Of a DNA stretch of 64,000 nt, positions 1 to 8,892 are shown piece after piece. Where the stretch lies: assembly GCA_963727495.1 (NCBI GenBank), contig CAVSGQ010000021.1, positions 1 through 64,000 on the forward strand. Direction: 5' to 3'. The stretch is from Actinophytocola sp963727495. Its GTDB lineage: Bacteria > Actinomycetota > Actinomycetes > Mycobacteriales > Pseudonocardiaceae. The translations under genes were made by a program, and so were the position numbers. The notes beneath the pieces are model-generated. The model saw nothing but the letters and a program-made list of their open reading frames with translations, was not told the DNA's origin and did not search any database. Numbering within the stretch: position 1 is the first letter of the stretch; the number at the start of each line of letters is the position of its first letter.

Positions 1-524
1 AGGCCGGCTTCAACTTCGCCGACACGACAGAACTTCCAGGTCCGCTACGAGGTGGAGCCGGCGGTCTCCGCGCCAGGGCACCTACCGCAACGTGCTCGGC
101 AACTCGGCGCTCGCCCTCGGCTTCGTCGCCGCCAGCCGGCGCAGCGGCCTGCCGCTGTTCCTCGGCGCTATCCGATCACCCCGGCCTCGTCGCTGCTCCA
201 CAAGCTGGCGGGCCTCAGGCAGTTCGGGGTGACGACGTTCCAGGCGGAGGACGAGATCGCCGGCCAGATCGGGGCCATCGGCGCTCCTACGGCGGCCAGA
301 TGGCGTGACCCGTCGTCGGGCCCGGGCATCGCGCTGAAGACCGAGGCCATCGGCCTCGCGGTGATGATCGAGCTGCCGCTGGTGTCGTCGACAGTCCAGC
401 GCGGCGGCCCGTCGACCGGCCTGCCCACCAAGACCGAGCAGTCGACCTCTAGCAGTCGGTGTTCGGCCGCAACGGTGAGTCGCCGCTGCCGGTGTCGCCG
501 CGTCGTCGCCGAAGGACTGCACGG
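1..524 (+). pseudogene. korA: korA fragment (2-oxoglutarate:ferredoxin oxidoreductase alpha), frameshifted
   Basis: Conceptual translation, switching frame several times, gives hallmark KorA stretches: YRNVLGNSALALGF, YPITPASSLLHKL, SSSGPGIALKTEAIGLA, QRGGPSTGLPTKTEQS and FGRNGESPLPV. KorA is the pyruvate/2-oxoglutarate ferredoxin oxidoreductase alpha subunit, partner of KorB in the TCA cycle. Neither the start nor the C-terminal half is present. Indels recur every 50-100 bases (for example near 35, 80, 172, 290 and 395), yet the residues between them look highly conserved. The similarity stops near 524, where relaxase sequence begins at once. It is either a remnant truncated by the mobile element or a poor-quality sequence join; the family call itself is secure. 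Confidence 0.8.
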
Positions 525-2200
525 GTGGCGGCCGGCCGGGCTGATCGCTTACCTGTTCGGGCCGGGACGGCATTCGAGGAGCACCGGAACCCGAGGGTGG
601 TGGCCAGCTGGGATGGTGCGCCCGGCTTCCATCAGCCGCCGAAGCTGCCCGCCGTGCAGGTGGCCAGCGGGGGACGAGGTGATCGAGCCTGGCGAGTTCG
701 ACTTCGACTTGCGCCCGCTGAACGCGACGATGGAGGAGTGGCCCCGGCGGGCAAAGCTCCCGGTGACCAATCCGCCACCCATACCGGTGGCGTCCGGTGT
801 CCCGGCCACACGGCGAGGAGGTCGAGTACTGGTCGGAGTGGCTGCGCGCCGCGGGCAAACGCAAGCCGCCGCGGGAGGCGCCGGAATGGGTGCGCTGGCA
901 CCGGTACGACCCGAAGGCGCAGCGGATCGTGCTGCGGCCCGGGTACGTGTGGCACTGCCCCGTCAGGTTGGCGCCCGACGACCCGACCCTGACCGATGCG
1001 CAGTGGGAGATGATCGCGCAACGGCTGATGGCGGCCACCGGGCTCCAGCAGGAGGGTTGCCGGTGGATCGCGGTGCGGCATGCCGATGACCACATCCACC
1101 TGGTCGCCACGCTCGTGTCCGAGAGGACCGGTCGACGGGTCTACCCGCGCAACGACTTCGCCAAGTTGCGCGACGGCGTGCCAGCGGCTGGAGAAGGAAC
1201 TGGGTTTGACCCCGACCCCGGATATCGATTGGACCGCGTCGCGTCAACCACGCGCCGCGAGGTGGGCAAGGCCGAGCGCACCGGGCGCGGGGAACCTGCC
1301 CGGGTCGAGCTTCGGCGCGTGGTGAGCCAGGCCGCGGCGGCCGCCCGGGACGGCGGGGAGTTCCTGCGGCTGCTCCAGCAGGAAGGCCTCGTGGTGCGGG
1401 TACAGCGCACCAGCGACGGCCAGGTCCGCGGCTACGCGGTCGGGCTCCCCACGGACGTGACCGCCGAGGGCACGCCGGTGCTCTACTCCGGGAGCAAACT
1501 CGCCCGGGATTTGACGTGGCCGAAGCTGCTCGAGCGGTGGGCCAGCACACCCACCCACGAACCCGCCCCGCTCCCGCGCACCGAGACCGGCCATCCCACA
1601 CCAGCCGCACGCCGCGCGGTCCTGGCCGAGGCGGCCGAGGTGGTGAACCGCGCCGCCGCCACGCTCCACGCCGGCCACGAAGACGGGGACGGCATCGGCC
1701 ACGCCACCGGCGAAGTTCTCGCGACGTTGTCCGCGGCCAAGGAAGGCCGCGAGCCGGGCGAGCTCAGCGCGGTGCTCGACACCTTCGACCGCGCCACCCG
1801 GACACCCGAACGGGTGCTGCCCGGCGAGTTGGGGCCGTTGGCTCGCGAGCTGCGGTGGGCCGCCCGCCACCTCGCCCGCGTCGGTGCCCTGTCCGGGCGC
1901 GGGCACGAGAAGTTCGCGACCGCGGCGCTGCTGGTTGCGCTCGCGTCGCTGATCGCCGAGATCGGCGCGTGGCAGCAGATGCGCGGGCGCGTCCACCAAG
2001 CCGCCGCCGCGCACCGTGCCGCGCGAGCGATCCCCACAGATACGGCGGCAAGGCCGACCCGACTCGGTGCCGGCACGAGGCCCGAGCCGCCCAGGGAGAG
2101 AACAGTGCATGCGGCCCAGCCTGCTCACCACAGCCGGGTCCAGACCCCACCCGCACAGGTACCGCAGGCGCAGGCACCGCGACGACGCGGACCACGCTGA
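525..2200 (+). pseudogene. relaxase/mobilization nuclease, frameshifted in its N-terminal third
   Basis: Relaxase of a mobilizable element: nicks DNA at oriT and pilots it during conjugation. The typical N-terminus is readable across frames (GLIAYLFGPGRH near 540, EEHRNPRVVASWDGAPGFHQ near 577-640), followed by an open frame from about 797 to 2200. The metal-binding HUH-type motif RHADDHIHLVATL lies near 1078-1116. The C-terminal half is Ala/Arg-rich and holds a hydrophobic stretch (AALLVALASLIAEIGAW) common in these proteins. A one-base insertion near 1169 and a compensating loss near 1232 leave about 20 out-of-frame residues. The initiating residues are missing, replaced by korA sequence. 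As written it cannot make a full protein. It belongs with the integrase at 2602-4443. Confidence 0.75.
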
Positions 2201-2601
2201 CGCCTGTGCATGCGGCCAGGGACCCGCTTCGCCCGCCGGGCGACGGGCTCAGGGCACGCGGAGCCGACCTCCACAGGGACCCGGACCGGACCAGCGTCCG
2301 GACCGGAGTGCGGTGGGCCGGCGTCCGGTCAACGCGCCGTGGAGGTCCGCCAGGACGAGGTCAGTGACCGGTCCGGTCCAGGTGCCCCACCGGACGGCCC
2401 GCTGCCCGTCCCAATCCCACTCCACGATTGGCCGGCACACCGTCACATCCGATGTGCGCGCGTGCTCGATTTGGTCGTGCCGGCGGAGGCCATCGAGCTG
2501 ATGGTCGCGGCGGTGCTTTCCTTGCAGGCGACTGTGGATCCTGGGGACTGGGGTGGCCCAGTATCCGCCTCGTCATGGTCGGTCGGCTGGGTGATTTCCC
2601 G
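2201..2601. other. intergenic stretch between relaxase and integrase
   Basis: Both flanking genes end here (convergent). The only coding-like signal is a 65-codon frame on the minus strand at 2249-2446 containing EWDWDGQRAVRWGTWTGPV, which could be a small element-encoded protein; I do not recognise it and see no good ribosome binding site. No terminator with a T-run was found. Confidence 0.4.
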
Positions 2602-4443
2602 TCAAGAAGCTGGTGCGAGCGATGCTGCGAGGTTCGTGTCGGTGCGGCGGGTCGGGGGAGGCGCGACGAATGTGGTTATCACGCCACGCTCGCCGGCGTA
2701 GCGCACCACCATCTCGTAGTCACCGATACTGGCGAGGTTGCCGCCGCTGCGTCGAACGAAGTCGGACAGCAGTTGGAGCAGCTGTCCGGTGTCTGTCGGG
2801 TCGGCGATGGTTCGGATGGTGGTGCGGGATTGGCCGAGGTGCACCATCTCGAGGTCGAGCTCCTCGGCGTGGTCGGAGTCGGCAAGCGGCTCCGGAGGCT
2901 CGACGTGAGGCCCGGTTTGGGGCGCGGCTGCGGGCGCGATGTCGGTTGGGGGCGCCAGGAAGAGGCTGGGGCGGCCGCGGCCGCCTCTGGTGATCAGGTT
3001 CCATGTCCGTAGCAGTTCGACGGCACGGTGCGCGGTGCCGACCGAGACGCCGTGCGTGGCGGCTAGTTCGTTGATCGGAGGCACGCGATCGCCTTCGGTG
3101 AACTGGCCGGCGAGGAGTTGTTGGCGGAGGTCGATCGCGATGGTTTCGTACGGTCCGCGCGGCTGTGTGGTGGCGCGCTCGGCAGGGCTGGGCAGGACGG
3201 GACGGGCGGGCATCCGGCTGTGGAGTGCGGTTGCGGCGCGCTGATCGGCCTCGGAGACGAACGCGGCGTACACCTTGAGCGTGGTCGTTCCTCCGCCACC
3301 GTGCCCCAACCGGCCAGCGACGGTGCGGATGTCAACCCCGGCGAGGATGAGCTCGGTTGCCGAATAGTGACGCAACTTGTGGACAGTCGTCTCGATGCCC
3401 AACCGCTTGACCAGTCGTGCATAGCGCTGGGTGACCGAGTCTGGCTTGTAGAACGTGCTGTGATCGACAGCGGGTGAGAAGAGGAAGGCATCGGGGGCCA
3501 GCGTGGTTCCGGCGAGCGCGGCTTGCGCTGAGCGCCGCTGCCAGTAGCCCCACAAGAGCGAGGTGGTGTCGCGGTCGAGCACGATACGCCGCTTCTGATG
3601 GGTCTTGGTCGGTCCCTCGATCCAGCCAGACTTGGTCTTCTTGATCGAACGTTCGATCTGGAGAACTGCTTCCCCGTCGCCGCGGGGAGGGAACTCCCCG
3701 TCGGGAGGGACCTCCTCCATGTCGGGAGGGAACTCGAGGTCGCTGAATCGCAACGCGCACATTTCGCCGCGGCGTAGGCCGGTGGTCATGTCGAGCCATA
3801 CCTGCGTGCCCCAATCCTCGTCGGCTCGCCATGCAGCGTTCAGGATGGTCGCGGTTTCCTGGGCCGTGGGTGGTTGTGGGTTGCTCGGCGGGGCGGGCGG
3901 TGGGTCGGCATCCTCCACCGGGTTGACCGAGACCCACTTCCATTTCTTTGCCTTCTTGTAGGCGCCCGAGAACAGATGATGGATGTGGCGGATGGTGGAA
4001 GCGGACAGGCCCGTGCACTGGTGTCTGCGGCAACGCTGGTCGCAGGTGTGCGGGCGGGTGGTGCGATGCTCGATGAACGAGTCCCCGACGCAGTGGCTAC
4101 GGCACCGGGCGAGCTCGGCGTAGAACGAGTCGAGGAGTTCGGCGTCGACCGCGCGGGCTTTGGTGTGGCCGATCCGCAGCGGGACGATGTGGTTGCGTAC
4201 GTAGCCCTCCAACGTGACGAGGAACGACTCCGAGCCCGCCCACTTGCTCAGGTACCGCTCGAGTAGTACCGCGACGGTGGCGTCGGTGTGCGGATGGCGG
4301 CGGGCCTCGACGTCCTCGAGCAGCCGCTCGCGCGCGGCGACCGCGACATCCAGCAGATTCGGCGTGCCGGCCGGGATGTTCTCGGTCAGATTCAGGCGCT
4401 TGCCTGTGACCCGGTCGCGGCCGGCGAACACCCGCACGCGCAA
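2602..4443 (-). CDS. tyrosine site-specific integrase with C-terminal GntR-type HTH
   Basis: Catalyses integration and excision at the adjacent tRNA-Arg. The catalytic set is visible: Arg in TTGLRRGEM (about residue 224), HKLRH (355-359), LGH (379-381) and the nucleophile Tyr in LKVYAAF (392). A Cys/His-rich insert (Cys 114, 118, 134, 138, 143) may bind zinc. Residues 432-497 (YETIAIDLRQQLLAG ... HGVSVGTAHRAVELL) form a GntR-like winged helix, and a further ~110-residue tail follows, so at 613 aa it is well above the usual ~400 aa. The start drawn is a TTG. The family-typical N-terminus (LPPGIDRLPSGALRVRV) continues in frame upstream to a TGA at 4495-4497 with no start codon, so the true start is unclear. 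It is transcribed away from the tRNA, as in many actinobacterial elements. Confidence 0.9.
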   Translation of the reverse strand: MRVRVFAGRDRVTGKRLNLTENIPAGTPNLLDVAVAARERLLEDVEARRHPHTDATVAVLLERYLSKWAGSESFLVTLEGYVRNHIVPLRIGHTKARAVDAELLDSFYAELARCRSHCVGDSFIEHRTTRPHTCDQRCRRHQCTGLSASTIRHIHHLFSGAYKKAKKWKWVSVNPVEDADPPPAPPSNPQPPTAQETATILNAAWRADEDWGTQVWLDMTTGLRRGEMCALRFSDLEFPPDMEEVPPDGEFPPRGDGEAVLQIERSIKKTKSGWIEGPTKTHQKRRIVLDRDTTSLLWGYWQRRSAQAALAGTTLAPDAFLFSPAVDHSTFYKPDSVTQRYARLVKRLGIETTVHKLRHYSATELILAGVDIRTVAGRLGHGGGGTTTLKVYAAFVSEADQRAATALHSRMPARPVLPSPAERATTQPRGPYETIAIDLRQQLLAGQFTEGDRVPPINELAATHGVSVGTAHRAVELLRTWNLITRGGRGRPSLFLAPPTDIAPAAAPQTGPHVEPPEPLADSDHAEELDLEMVHLGQSRTTIRTIADPTDTGQLLQLLSDFVRRSGGNLASIGDYEMVVRYAGERGVITTFVAPPPTRRTDTNLAASLAPAS

Positions 4444-4675
4444 CGCGCCACTGGGTAGCCGGTCGATCCCGGGCGGCAGCGCGTCCCCGGTCCGTCATGC
4501 CCACGTTGCTGTCGGCGTTCGTGGCGATGCCGGGCACTTGAGCCCGTGCTACCGCGTATGGAACGCCGCCCCCCAGCAGCCCCCACACAGTTGATCGTAC
4601 CTGCGTTGGTGTCACAGCCGGTGTCACGGAAACTGGTGCTCGGCGTGCTGTCCTGACGTTGTGGCAGGTCAGGCG

Positions 4676-4751
4676 TGGTGCCCCCGGCAGGATTCGAACC
4701 TGCGACCTGCCGCTTAGGAGGCGGACGCTCTATCCCCTGAGCTACGAGGGC
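4676..4751 (-). tRNA. tRNA-Arg(CCU), CCA encoded
   Basis: Reading the minus strand gives a 73-nt cloverleaf plus encoded CCA. The acceptor stem is GCCCTCG/CGGGGGC, the D-arm is GCTC..GAGC, the anticodon loop is CTCCTAA (anticodon CCT), and the T-loop is GGTTCGAATCC. It reads AGG codons. It lies beside the integrase gene and is the likely attachment site; no second copy of its 3' end was seen in the window, so the other end of the element is outside it. Confidence 0.95.
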
Positions 4752-4797
4752 TTCGACGGCCAAGGGTAGCGGGTCGGTGGTCGAGCCTGGCACCTGC

Positions 4798-4826
4798 TTG
4801 ACATGCTTAACGTGAGCGTTAATATT
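4798..4826 (+). promoter_or_regulatory. arsR promoter with overlapping palindromic operator
   Basis: TTGACA (4798-4803), 17-bp spacer, AATATT (4821-4826), then 7 nt to the GTG start at 4834, implying a leaderless transcript. Inside lies a perfect palindrome, TTAACGTGAGCGTTAA (4807-4822), placed to block polymerase: a classic ArsR autorepressor site (inference). Confidence 0.75.
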
Positions 4827-4833
4827 TACAGGC

Positions 4834-5229
4834 GTGAGCAAGGATCTGGACGGTGTGCTGGCCGCGCTCGCCGACCCCGCGCGGCGGCAGGTGGTCGACC
4901 TGTTGCGGGTGGGGCCGCGGCGTGCCGGTGAGCTGGCCGGGGCGGTCGCGATGTCCGGGCCTGCCATGAGTCGGCACCTGCGGGTGCTGCGGGACACCGG
5001 CATGGTCGAGGTCGCGGGTGCCGCCGGTGACGCGCGGGTGCGGGTCTACCGGCTGCGCGCCGAGCCGTTCCTTGCGTTGCGGGCTTGGCTGGACCAGGTC
5101 GAGGCGTTCTGGGCCGATCAGCTGGGCGCGTTCGCGGACCATGTGAGCGAGCGGGCCGCGAACGGGCCGGCCCCCGCGAGTGAGCGGGACCGGAGTGAGC
5201 ACGGGAAGGAGGCCGGGCATGACGGATGA
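4834..5229 (+). CDS. ArsR-family HTH repressor
   Basis: Small winged-helix regulator of 131 residues. The opening (LAALADPARRQVVDLL) and recognition region (MSGPAMSRHLRVLRDTGMV) are typical of the ArsR subgroup that sits beside SRPBCC (AHSA1-like) genes. No metal-binding CxC motif is seen, so the inducer is probably not a metal. The GTG start follows the -10 box by 7 nt. Its stop lies within the next gene (11-bp overlap), so the three-gene operon 4834-6618 is translationally coupled and probably self-repressed through the palindrome in its promoter. Confidence 0.9.
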   Translation: MSKDLDGVLAALADPARRQVVDLLRVGPRRAGELAGAVAMSGPAMSRHLRVLRDTGMVEVAGAAGDARVRVYRLRAEPFLALRAWLDQVEAFWADQLGAFADHVSERAANGPAPASERDRSEHGKEAGHDG

Positions 5230-5950
5230 GGCCCACGCGATCGTCGAGGTCGAGATCGAGCCGGCGGCCGCGTTCGAGGTCTTCACCCGGGAGACCGGCG
5301 CCTGGTGGCGCACCGACCGCTCGCTCGCCGCCTCTCCCGGCCCGGTGACCTTCGAGCCCGGCGTCGGCGGGCGGGTCCTCGACGGGGACGCCGAGGTCGG
5401 CCGGGTCAAGGTCTGGGAACCCGGGCCACGCCTGGTCTTCGGCTACGGCGACACCGAGGTCGAGGTCCGCTTCGAGGGCACCCGCGACGGCACCCGGGTA
5501 GTGCTCCGCCACTACGGGTGGGCCCCGCCGCAACAACCCGGCCACTGGCAGACGGTCCTCGCCGGCTTCGCGCGGCACTCGCTCGAGCATGCGCTCCTCG
5601 GCCGGCTCGGCGAGTTCATCGACGCGATCAACGCGGGCGACACCGCCTTCTTCGAGCGCAACCTGACCGACGAGGCCGCTCTCATCTTCCCCGGCCACAC
5701 CTACACCAAACAGGAGTGCGTCGCCTCCATGCGCGACCACCCGCCCTACGTCAAGTACGACCTGTCCGACCCCAGGATCGTCCACATCGGAGGGTCCACG
5801 GCGGTGCTGACCCACCGCGCGACCGTCATGCACACCGCGGACGACGAGCCGAGATCCATCGTGGTCTCCACCGTCCTCGTGCACCAGGACGGCGCGTGGC
5901 GGATGGCGCTGCACCAGTGGACCCCGACAGAGGAAAGGGAGTCATCATGA
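5219..5950 (+). CDS. SRPBCC (AHSA1-like) domain fused to SnoaL/NTF2-like domain
   Basis: The ATG at 5219 has AAGGAGG just upstream and is preferred over a start at 5180. Residues 1 to ~125 form an SRPBCC/START-like hydrophobic-pocket domain (EIEPAAAFEVFTRETGAWWR ... RLVFGYGDTEVEVRFE). Residues ~130-243 look like an NTF2/SnoaL-like ketosteroid-isomerase fold (FIDAINAGDTAFFERNLTDE ... VLVHQDGAWRMALHQW). The two are usually separate proteins. Neither half's substrate can be read from sequence; these families often handle small hydrophobic ligands or lack a known reaction. It ends in an ATGA overlap with the following gene. Confidence 0.85.
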   Translation: MTDEAHAIVEVEIEPAAAFEVFTRETGAWWRTDRSLAASPGPVTFEPGVGGRVLDGDAEVGRVKVWEPGPRLVFGYGDTEVEVRFEGTRDGTRVVLRHYGWAPPQQPGHWQTVLAGFARHSLEHALLGRLGEFIDAINAGDTAFFERNLTDEAALIFPGHTYTKQECVASMRDHPPYVKYDLSDPRIVHIGGSTAVLTHRATVMHTADDEPRSIVVSTVLVHQDGAWRMALHQWTPTEERESS

Positions 5951-6618
5951 TCGGCTACTTCACCATCAACGTCCCGGACGCCGCGCGCGCCGCCACCTTC
6001 TACTCCGCCGTGTTCGGCTGGACCTTCGACTCCAATGGGGACAACCACCACATCGCGGGCTCCTCGCCGGCCGGCGGGATCACCTCGGGCGAACCGGGCA
6101 TCAAGCCCTACTTCGTCGTCGACGACGCCGCGGCGGTCGCCGCGAAGGCGCGCGAGCTGGGCGGCACCGCGACCGAGCCGCGGCGGTCCACCTCCGGCTG
6201 GAGCCTCGACGTCGAGGACGGCCACGGCGGCCGGCTCGCGCTCTGGCAGCCCGTCGACGACTACCGCGACGACGACCCGAAGTGCGGCGAGGGCGACCTG
6301 TTCTACTTCGTCCAGCCCGTCGCCGACGACGCCGCCAAGGACTTCCACGTCGCGCTGCTCGGCTGGGAGCTGACCCCGGGCAACCATCCGAACGGCTTCA
6401 ACATCGTCAACGTCACCCCGCCCGGCGGGCTGTTCGTCAGCGAACCGGGCCCTACCGACCTCTACTTCCAGGTCGCCGACGTCGACGCGACCGCCGAGCG
6501 AATCCGCGCCGCGGGCGGCGTCGCGGGACCGGCCGAACCGAACCAGGCGGGCTCGCACGCCGCCTGCCGTGACGATCAGGGCGTCACCTTCAGTATAGGT
6601 TCGCTGCACCGCACGTAG
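5947..6618 (+). CDS. VOC/glyoxalase-fold protein, two tandem domains
   Basis: 223 residues containing two beta-alpha-beta-beta-beta repeats. The first starts at MIGYFTINVPDAARAATFYSAVFGW, the second at YFVQPVADDAAKDFHVALLGW, as in bleomycin-resistance/glyoxalase-family proteins. The metal ligands usual in glyoxalase I are not clear, so catalysis is uncertain. It is coupled (ATGA) to the SRPBCC gene and closes the ArsR operon; co-transcription suggests handling of one small hydrophobic or electrophilic compound (inference). Confidence 0.85.
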   Translation: MIGYFTINVPDAARAATFYSAVFGWTFDSNGDNHHIAGSSPAGGITSGEPGIKPYFVVDDAAAVAAKARELGGTATEPRRSTSGWSLDVEDGHGGRLALWQPVDDYRDDDPKCGEGDLFYFVQPVADDAAKDFHVALLGWELTPGNHPNGFNIVNVTPPGGLFVSEPGPTDLYFQVADVDATAERIRAAGGVAGPAEPNQAGSHAACRDDQGVTFSIGSLHRT

Positions 6619-6668
6619 ACCCAGTAAGGTCCCCGCAACAGCTCCACATCCGGGGAGGGGGACCGACC

Positions 6669-7583
6669 GTGGCTGACGGCCGGCTGGAGATCGACCGCAT
6701 ATCCAAGCGGTACGGCGACGTGATCGCCTTGCAGGACACGACGTTCGACGTGCGGGCCGGCGAGGTGTTCGGCTTCGTCGGCAGCAACGGGGCGGGCAAG
6801 ACCACCACCATGCGCATCGCGCTCGGGGTGCTCGCCGCCGACTCCGGCGAGGTCCGCTGGGCGGGCACGCCGATCAACGTCGAGACCCGCCGCCACATCG
6901 GCTACATGCCCGAGGAACGCGGGCTCTACCCGAAGATGAAGGTGGCCGAGCAGCTGGTCTACCTGGCCCGCCTGCACGGGCTGTCCCCGTCGGCCGCCCA
7001 GGCGTCCATGCTCGAGTGGACGGACCGGCTCGGCGTGGGCGCCCGGCGCGACGACGAGGTGCAGAAGCTCAGCCTGGGCAACCAGCAGCGCGTGCAGCTC
7101 GCCGCCGCCCTCATCCACAACCCGACCATCCTCGTGCTCGACGAGCCGTTCTCCGGGCTCGACCCGATCGCGGTCGAGGTCATGAGCAAGGTGTTGCTGG
7201 ACAAGGCGAACGAGGGCATCCCGGTCATCTTCTCCAGCCACCAGCTCGAGCTCGTCGAGCGGCTCTGCCACCGGGTCGGCATCATTCGCAGTGGACGGAT
7301 GGTGGCCGTCGGCGCGGTCGACGAGCTGCGCGCGGGCGGCGCGGTCGAGATGGTCGTCGAGGCGCCGAACGCCCCGCAGGGCTGGGCCGACGGCCTGACC
7401 GGCGTCACCGTGCGCGAGCACGAGGGCGACCGGACCGTGCTCACCCTCGGCGAGGGCGCCGACGACCAGGCCGTGCTGCAGGCGGCGCTCGCGACCGGCC
7501 CGGTCACCGAGTTCAGCAGGCGCCGGCAGTCGCTCACCGAGCTGTACCGCAGTGTCGTCATCGAGCGGGAGGAGGCCGCGTGA
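6669..7583 (+). CDS. ABC transporter ATP-binding protein (NatA-like)
   Basis: 304 residues. Walker A GSNGAGKTT, signature LSLGNQQRVQ, Walker B ILVLDEPFSGLDP and switch His in SSHQ are all present. A ~75-residue C-terminal extension resembles the DUF4162 tail of NatA/CcmA-type ATPases. GTG start at 6669. The stop overlaps the permease start (GTGA), forming a two-gene exporter of the ABC-2 type, as in Na+ or drug export systems. Substrate unknown. Confidence 0.92.
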   Translation: MADGRLEIDRISKRYGDVIALQDTTFDVRAGEVFGFVGSNGAGKTTTMRIALGVLAADSGEVRWAGTPINVETRRHIGYMPEERGLYPKMKVAEQLVYLARLHGLSPSAAQASMLEWTDRLGVGARRDDEVQKLSLGNQQRVQLAAALIHNPTILVLDEPFSGLDPIAVEVMSKVLLDKANEGIPVIFSSHQLELVERLCHRVGIIRSGRMVAVGAVDELRAGGAVEMVVEAPNAPQGWADGLTGVTVREHEGDRTVLTLGEGADDQAVLQAALATGPVTEFSRRRQSLTELYRSVVIEREEAA

Positions 7584-8789
7584 GCGACCAGCCAGACGTC
7601 CGGTTGGGGTCGGCGGAGGCGGTCCGGCTGGTCGCCGGCCGCGAGGTCAGCACCCGGTTGCGCTCCAAGGCGTTCATCATCACCACCGTCGCCACGCTCG
7701 TGCTGCTCATCGGCGCGTCGCTGGTGTTCAAGCTGATCGGCGGCGGCTCGGACGCCACGGTCGGCTTCACCCAGCAGAACGCCGCGCTCGCCGAGCCGCT
7801 CAAGGCGGTCGCCGGCTCCATCGGCGAGAACATCGACACCAAGACCGTCACCGACGGAGCAGGCCGGCCGCGACCAGGTGGCCGACGGGTCGCTCGACGC
7901 GCTGGTGGTCGGCGACGGCAACACGGTGCGCGTCGTGGTCAAGAAGGACCTCGACGACAAGCTGCGCAACGCGTTCACCGTGCTCGCCGGCCGGCTCGCG
8001 CTCAACCAGGAGATCGCGCGGCTCGGCGGCGACCCGGCGCAGGTCAGCGCATCCGTCGCGAGCGCGAAGGTCGACGTCGAGGCGCTCGAGAAGCCGTACC
8101 CCTACGACCCGCAGCAGCTCGTCCTCGGCATCATCGCCGGCATCCTCATCTACATGTCGTTGCTGCTCAACGGGCAGATGGTCGCGCAGGGCGTGGTCGA
8201 GGAGAAGTCGAGCCGGGTGGTCGAGCTGCTGCTGTCCACGATCCGGCCCTGGCAGCTGATGGCCGGCAAGGTGCTCGGCATCGGGTTCGTCGGGCTGGTG
8301 CAGATGGTGGTGATCGGCGGCGTCGGCGTGCTCGCCGCGCTCGCGCTCGACGTGCTGACGATATCCGTGACCGCGGCCGTGGGCACGGTCGTCTGGCTGG
8401 TGGTCTGGTACCTGCTCGGCTTCCTCATGTACTCGCTGATCTTCGCGGGCCTCGGTGCGCTGGTGTCCCGGCAGGAGGACGTCGGCGGGGTGATCTCGCC
8501 CGCGCTGATGTTCGTCATCGTCGGCTACGTCATCGGCATCTCGGTGCTGCCGTCCGACCCGGGCAACACGCTGGTCGAGGTGCTGTCGATCATCCCGGTC
8601 TTCGCGCCGACGATGATGCCGATGCGGCTGGCGATGGGTGGCGTGCCGGCGTGGGAGGCCGTGGTCTCGGTCGGCCTGGTCGCCGCGATGATCCCGCTGC
8701 TGGTCTGGCTGGCCGGCAAGATCTACGCGAACGCCGTCATGCGCAGCGGCGCCCGGGTGAAGTTGACCGACGCCCTGCGCCCGGTGTGA
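7580..8789 (+). pseudogene. ABC-2 type permease (NatB-like), one frameshift
   Basis: Partner of the ATPase upstream. Frame one (7580 to ~7856) encodes the cytosolic start and first membrane helix (SKAFIITTVATLVLLIGASL). The rest (from ~7857, EQAGRDQVADGSLDALVVGD, to 8789) is in the +1 frame and carries the extracytoplasmic domain and five or six helices (for example LGIIAGILIYMSLLLNG, VVGTVVWLVVWYLLGFLMY-like). Both halves join seamlessly if one G near 7856 is removed. With no stop codons or other damage, a sequencing error is at least as likely as true loss. If real, the exporter is dead. Confidence 0.85.
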
Positions 8790-8892
8790 CATGTCACGCA
8801 CCGCTACCGGGTAGTATCCGCGTGGTGGTAGCGCTTTCAGCCACCGTAGCCGGAAAGCCCGCACATGACCGCCCACTGTCGGGGAGGCGTTC

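Noticed and set aside
1..4751. Direct repeat of the tRNA-Arg 3' end marking the other element end
   Set aside because: No second copy of the tRNA 3' segment was found by eye in the window.
4392..5003. Minus-strand ORF containing VAQGIERPPPKRQVAGSNPAG
   Set aside because: It translates the tRNA-Arg sequence and its flanks; an artefact.
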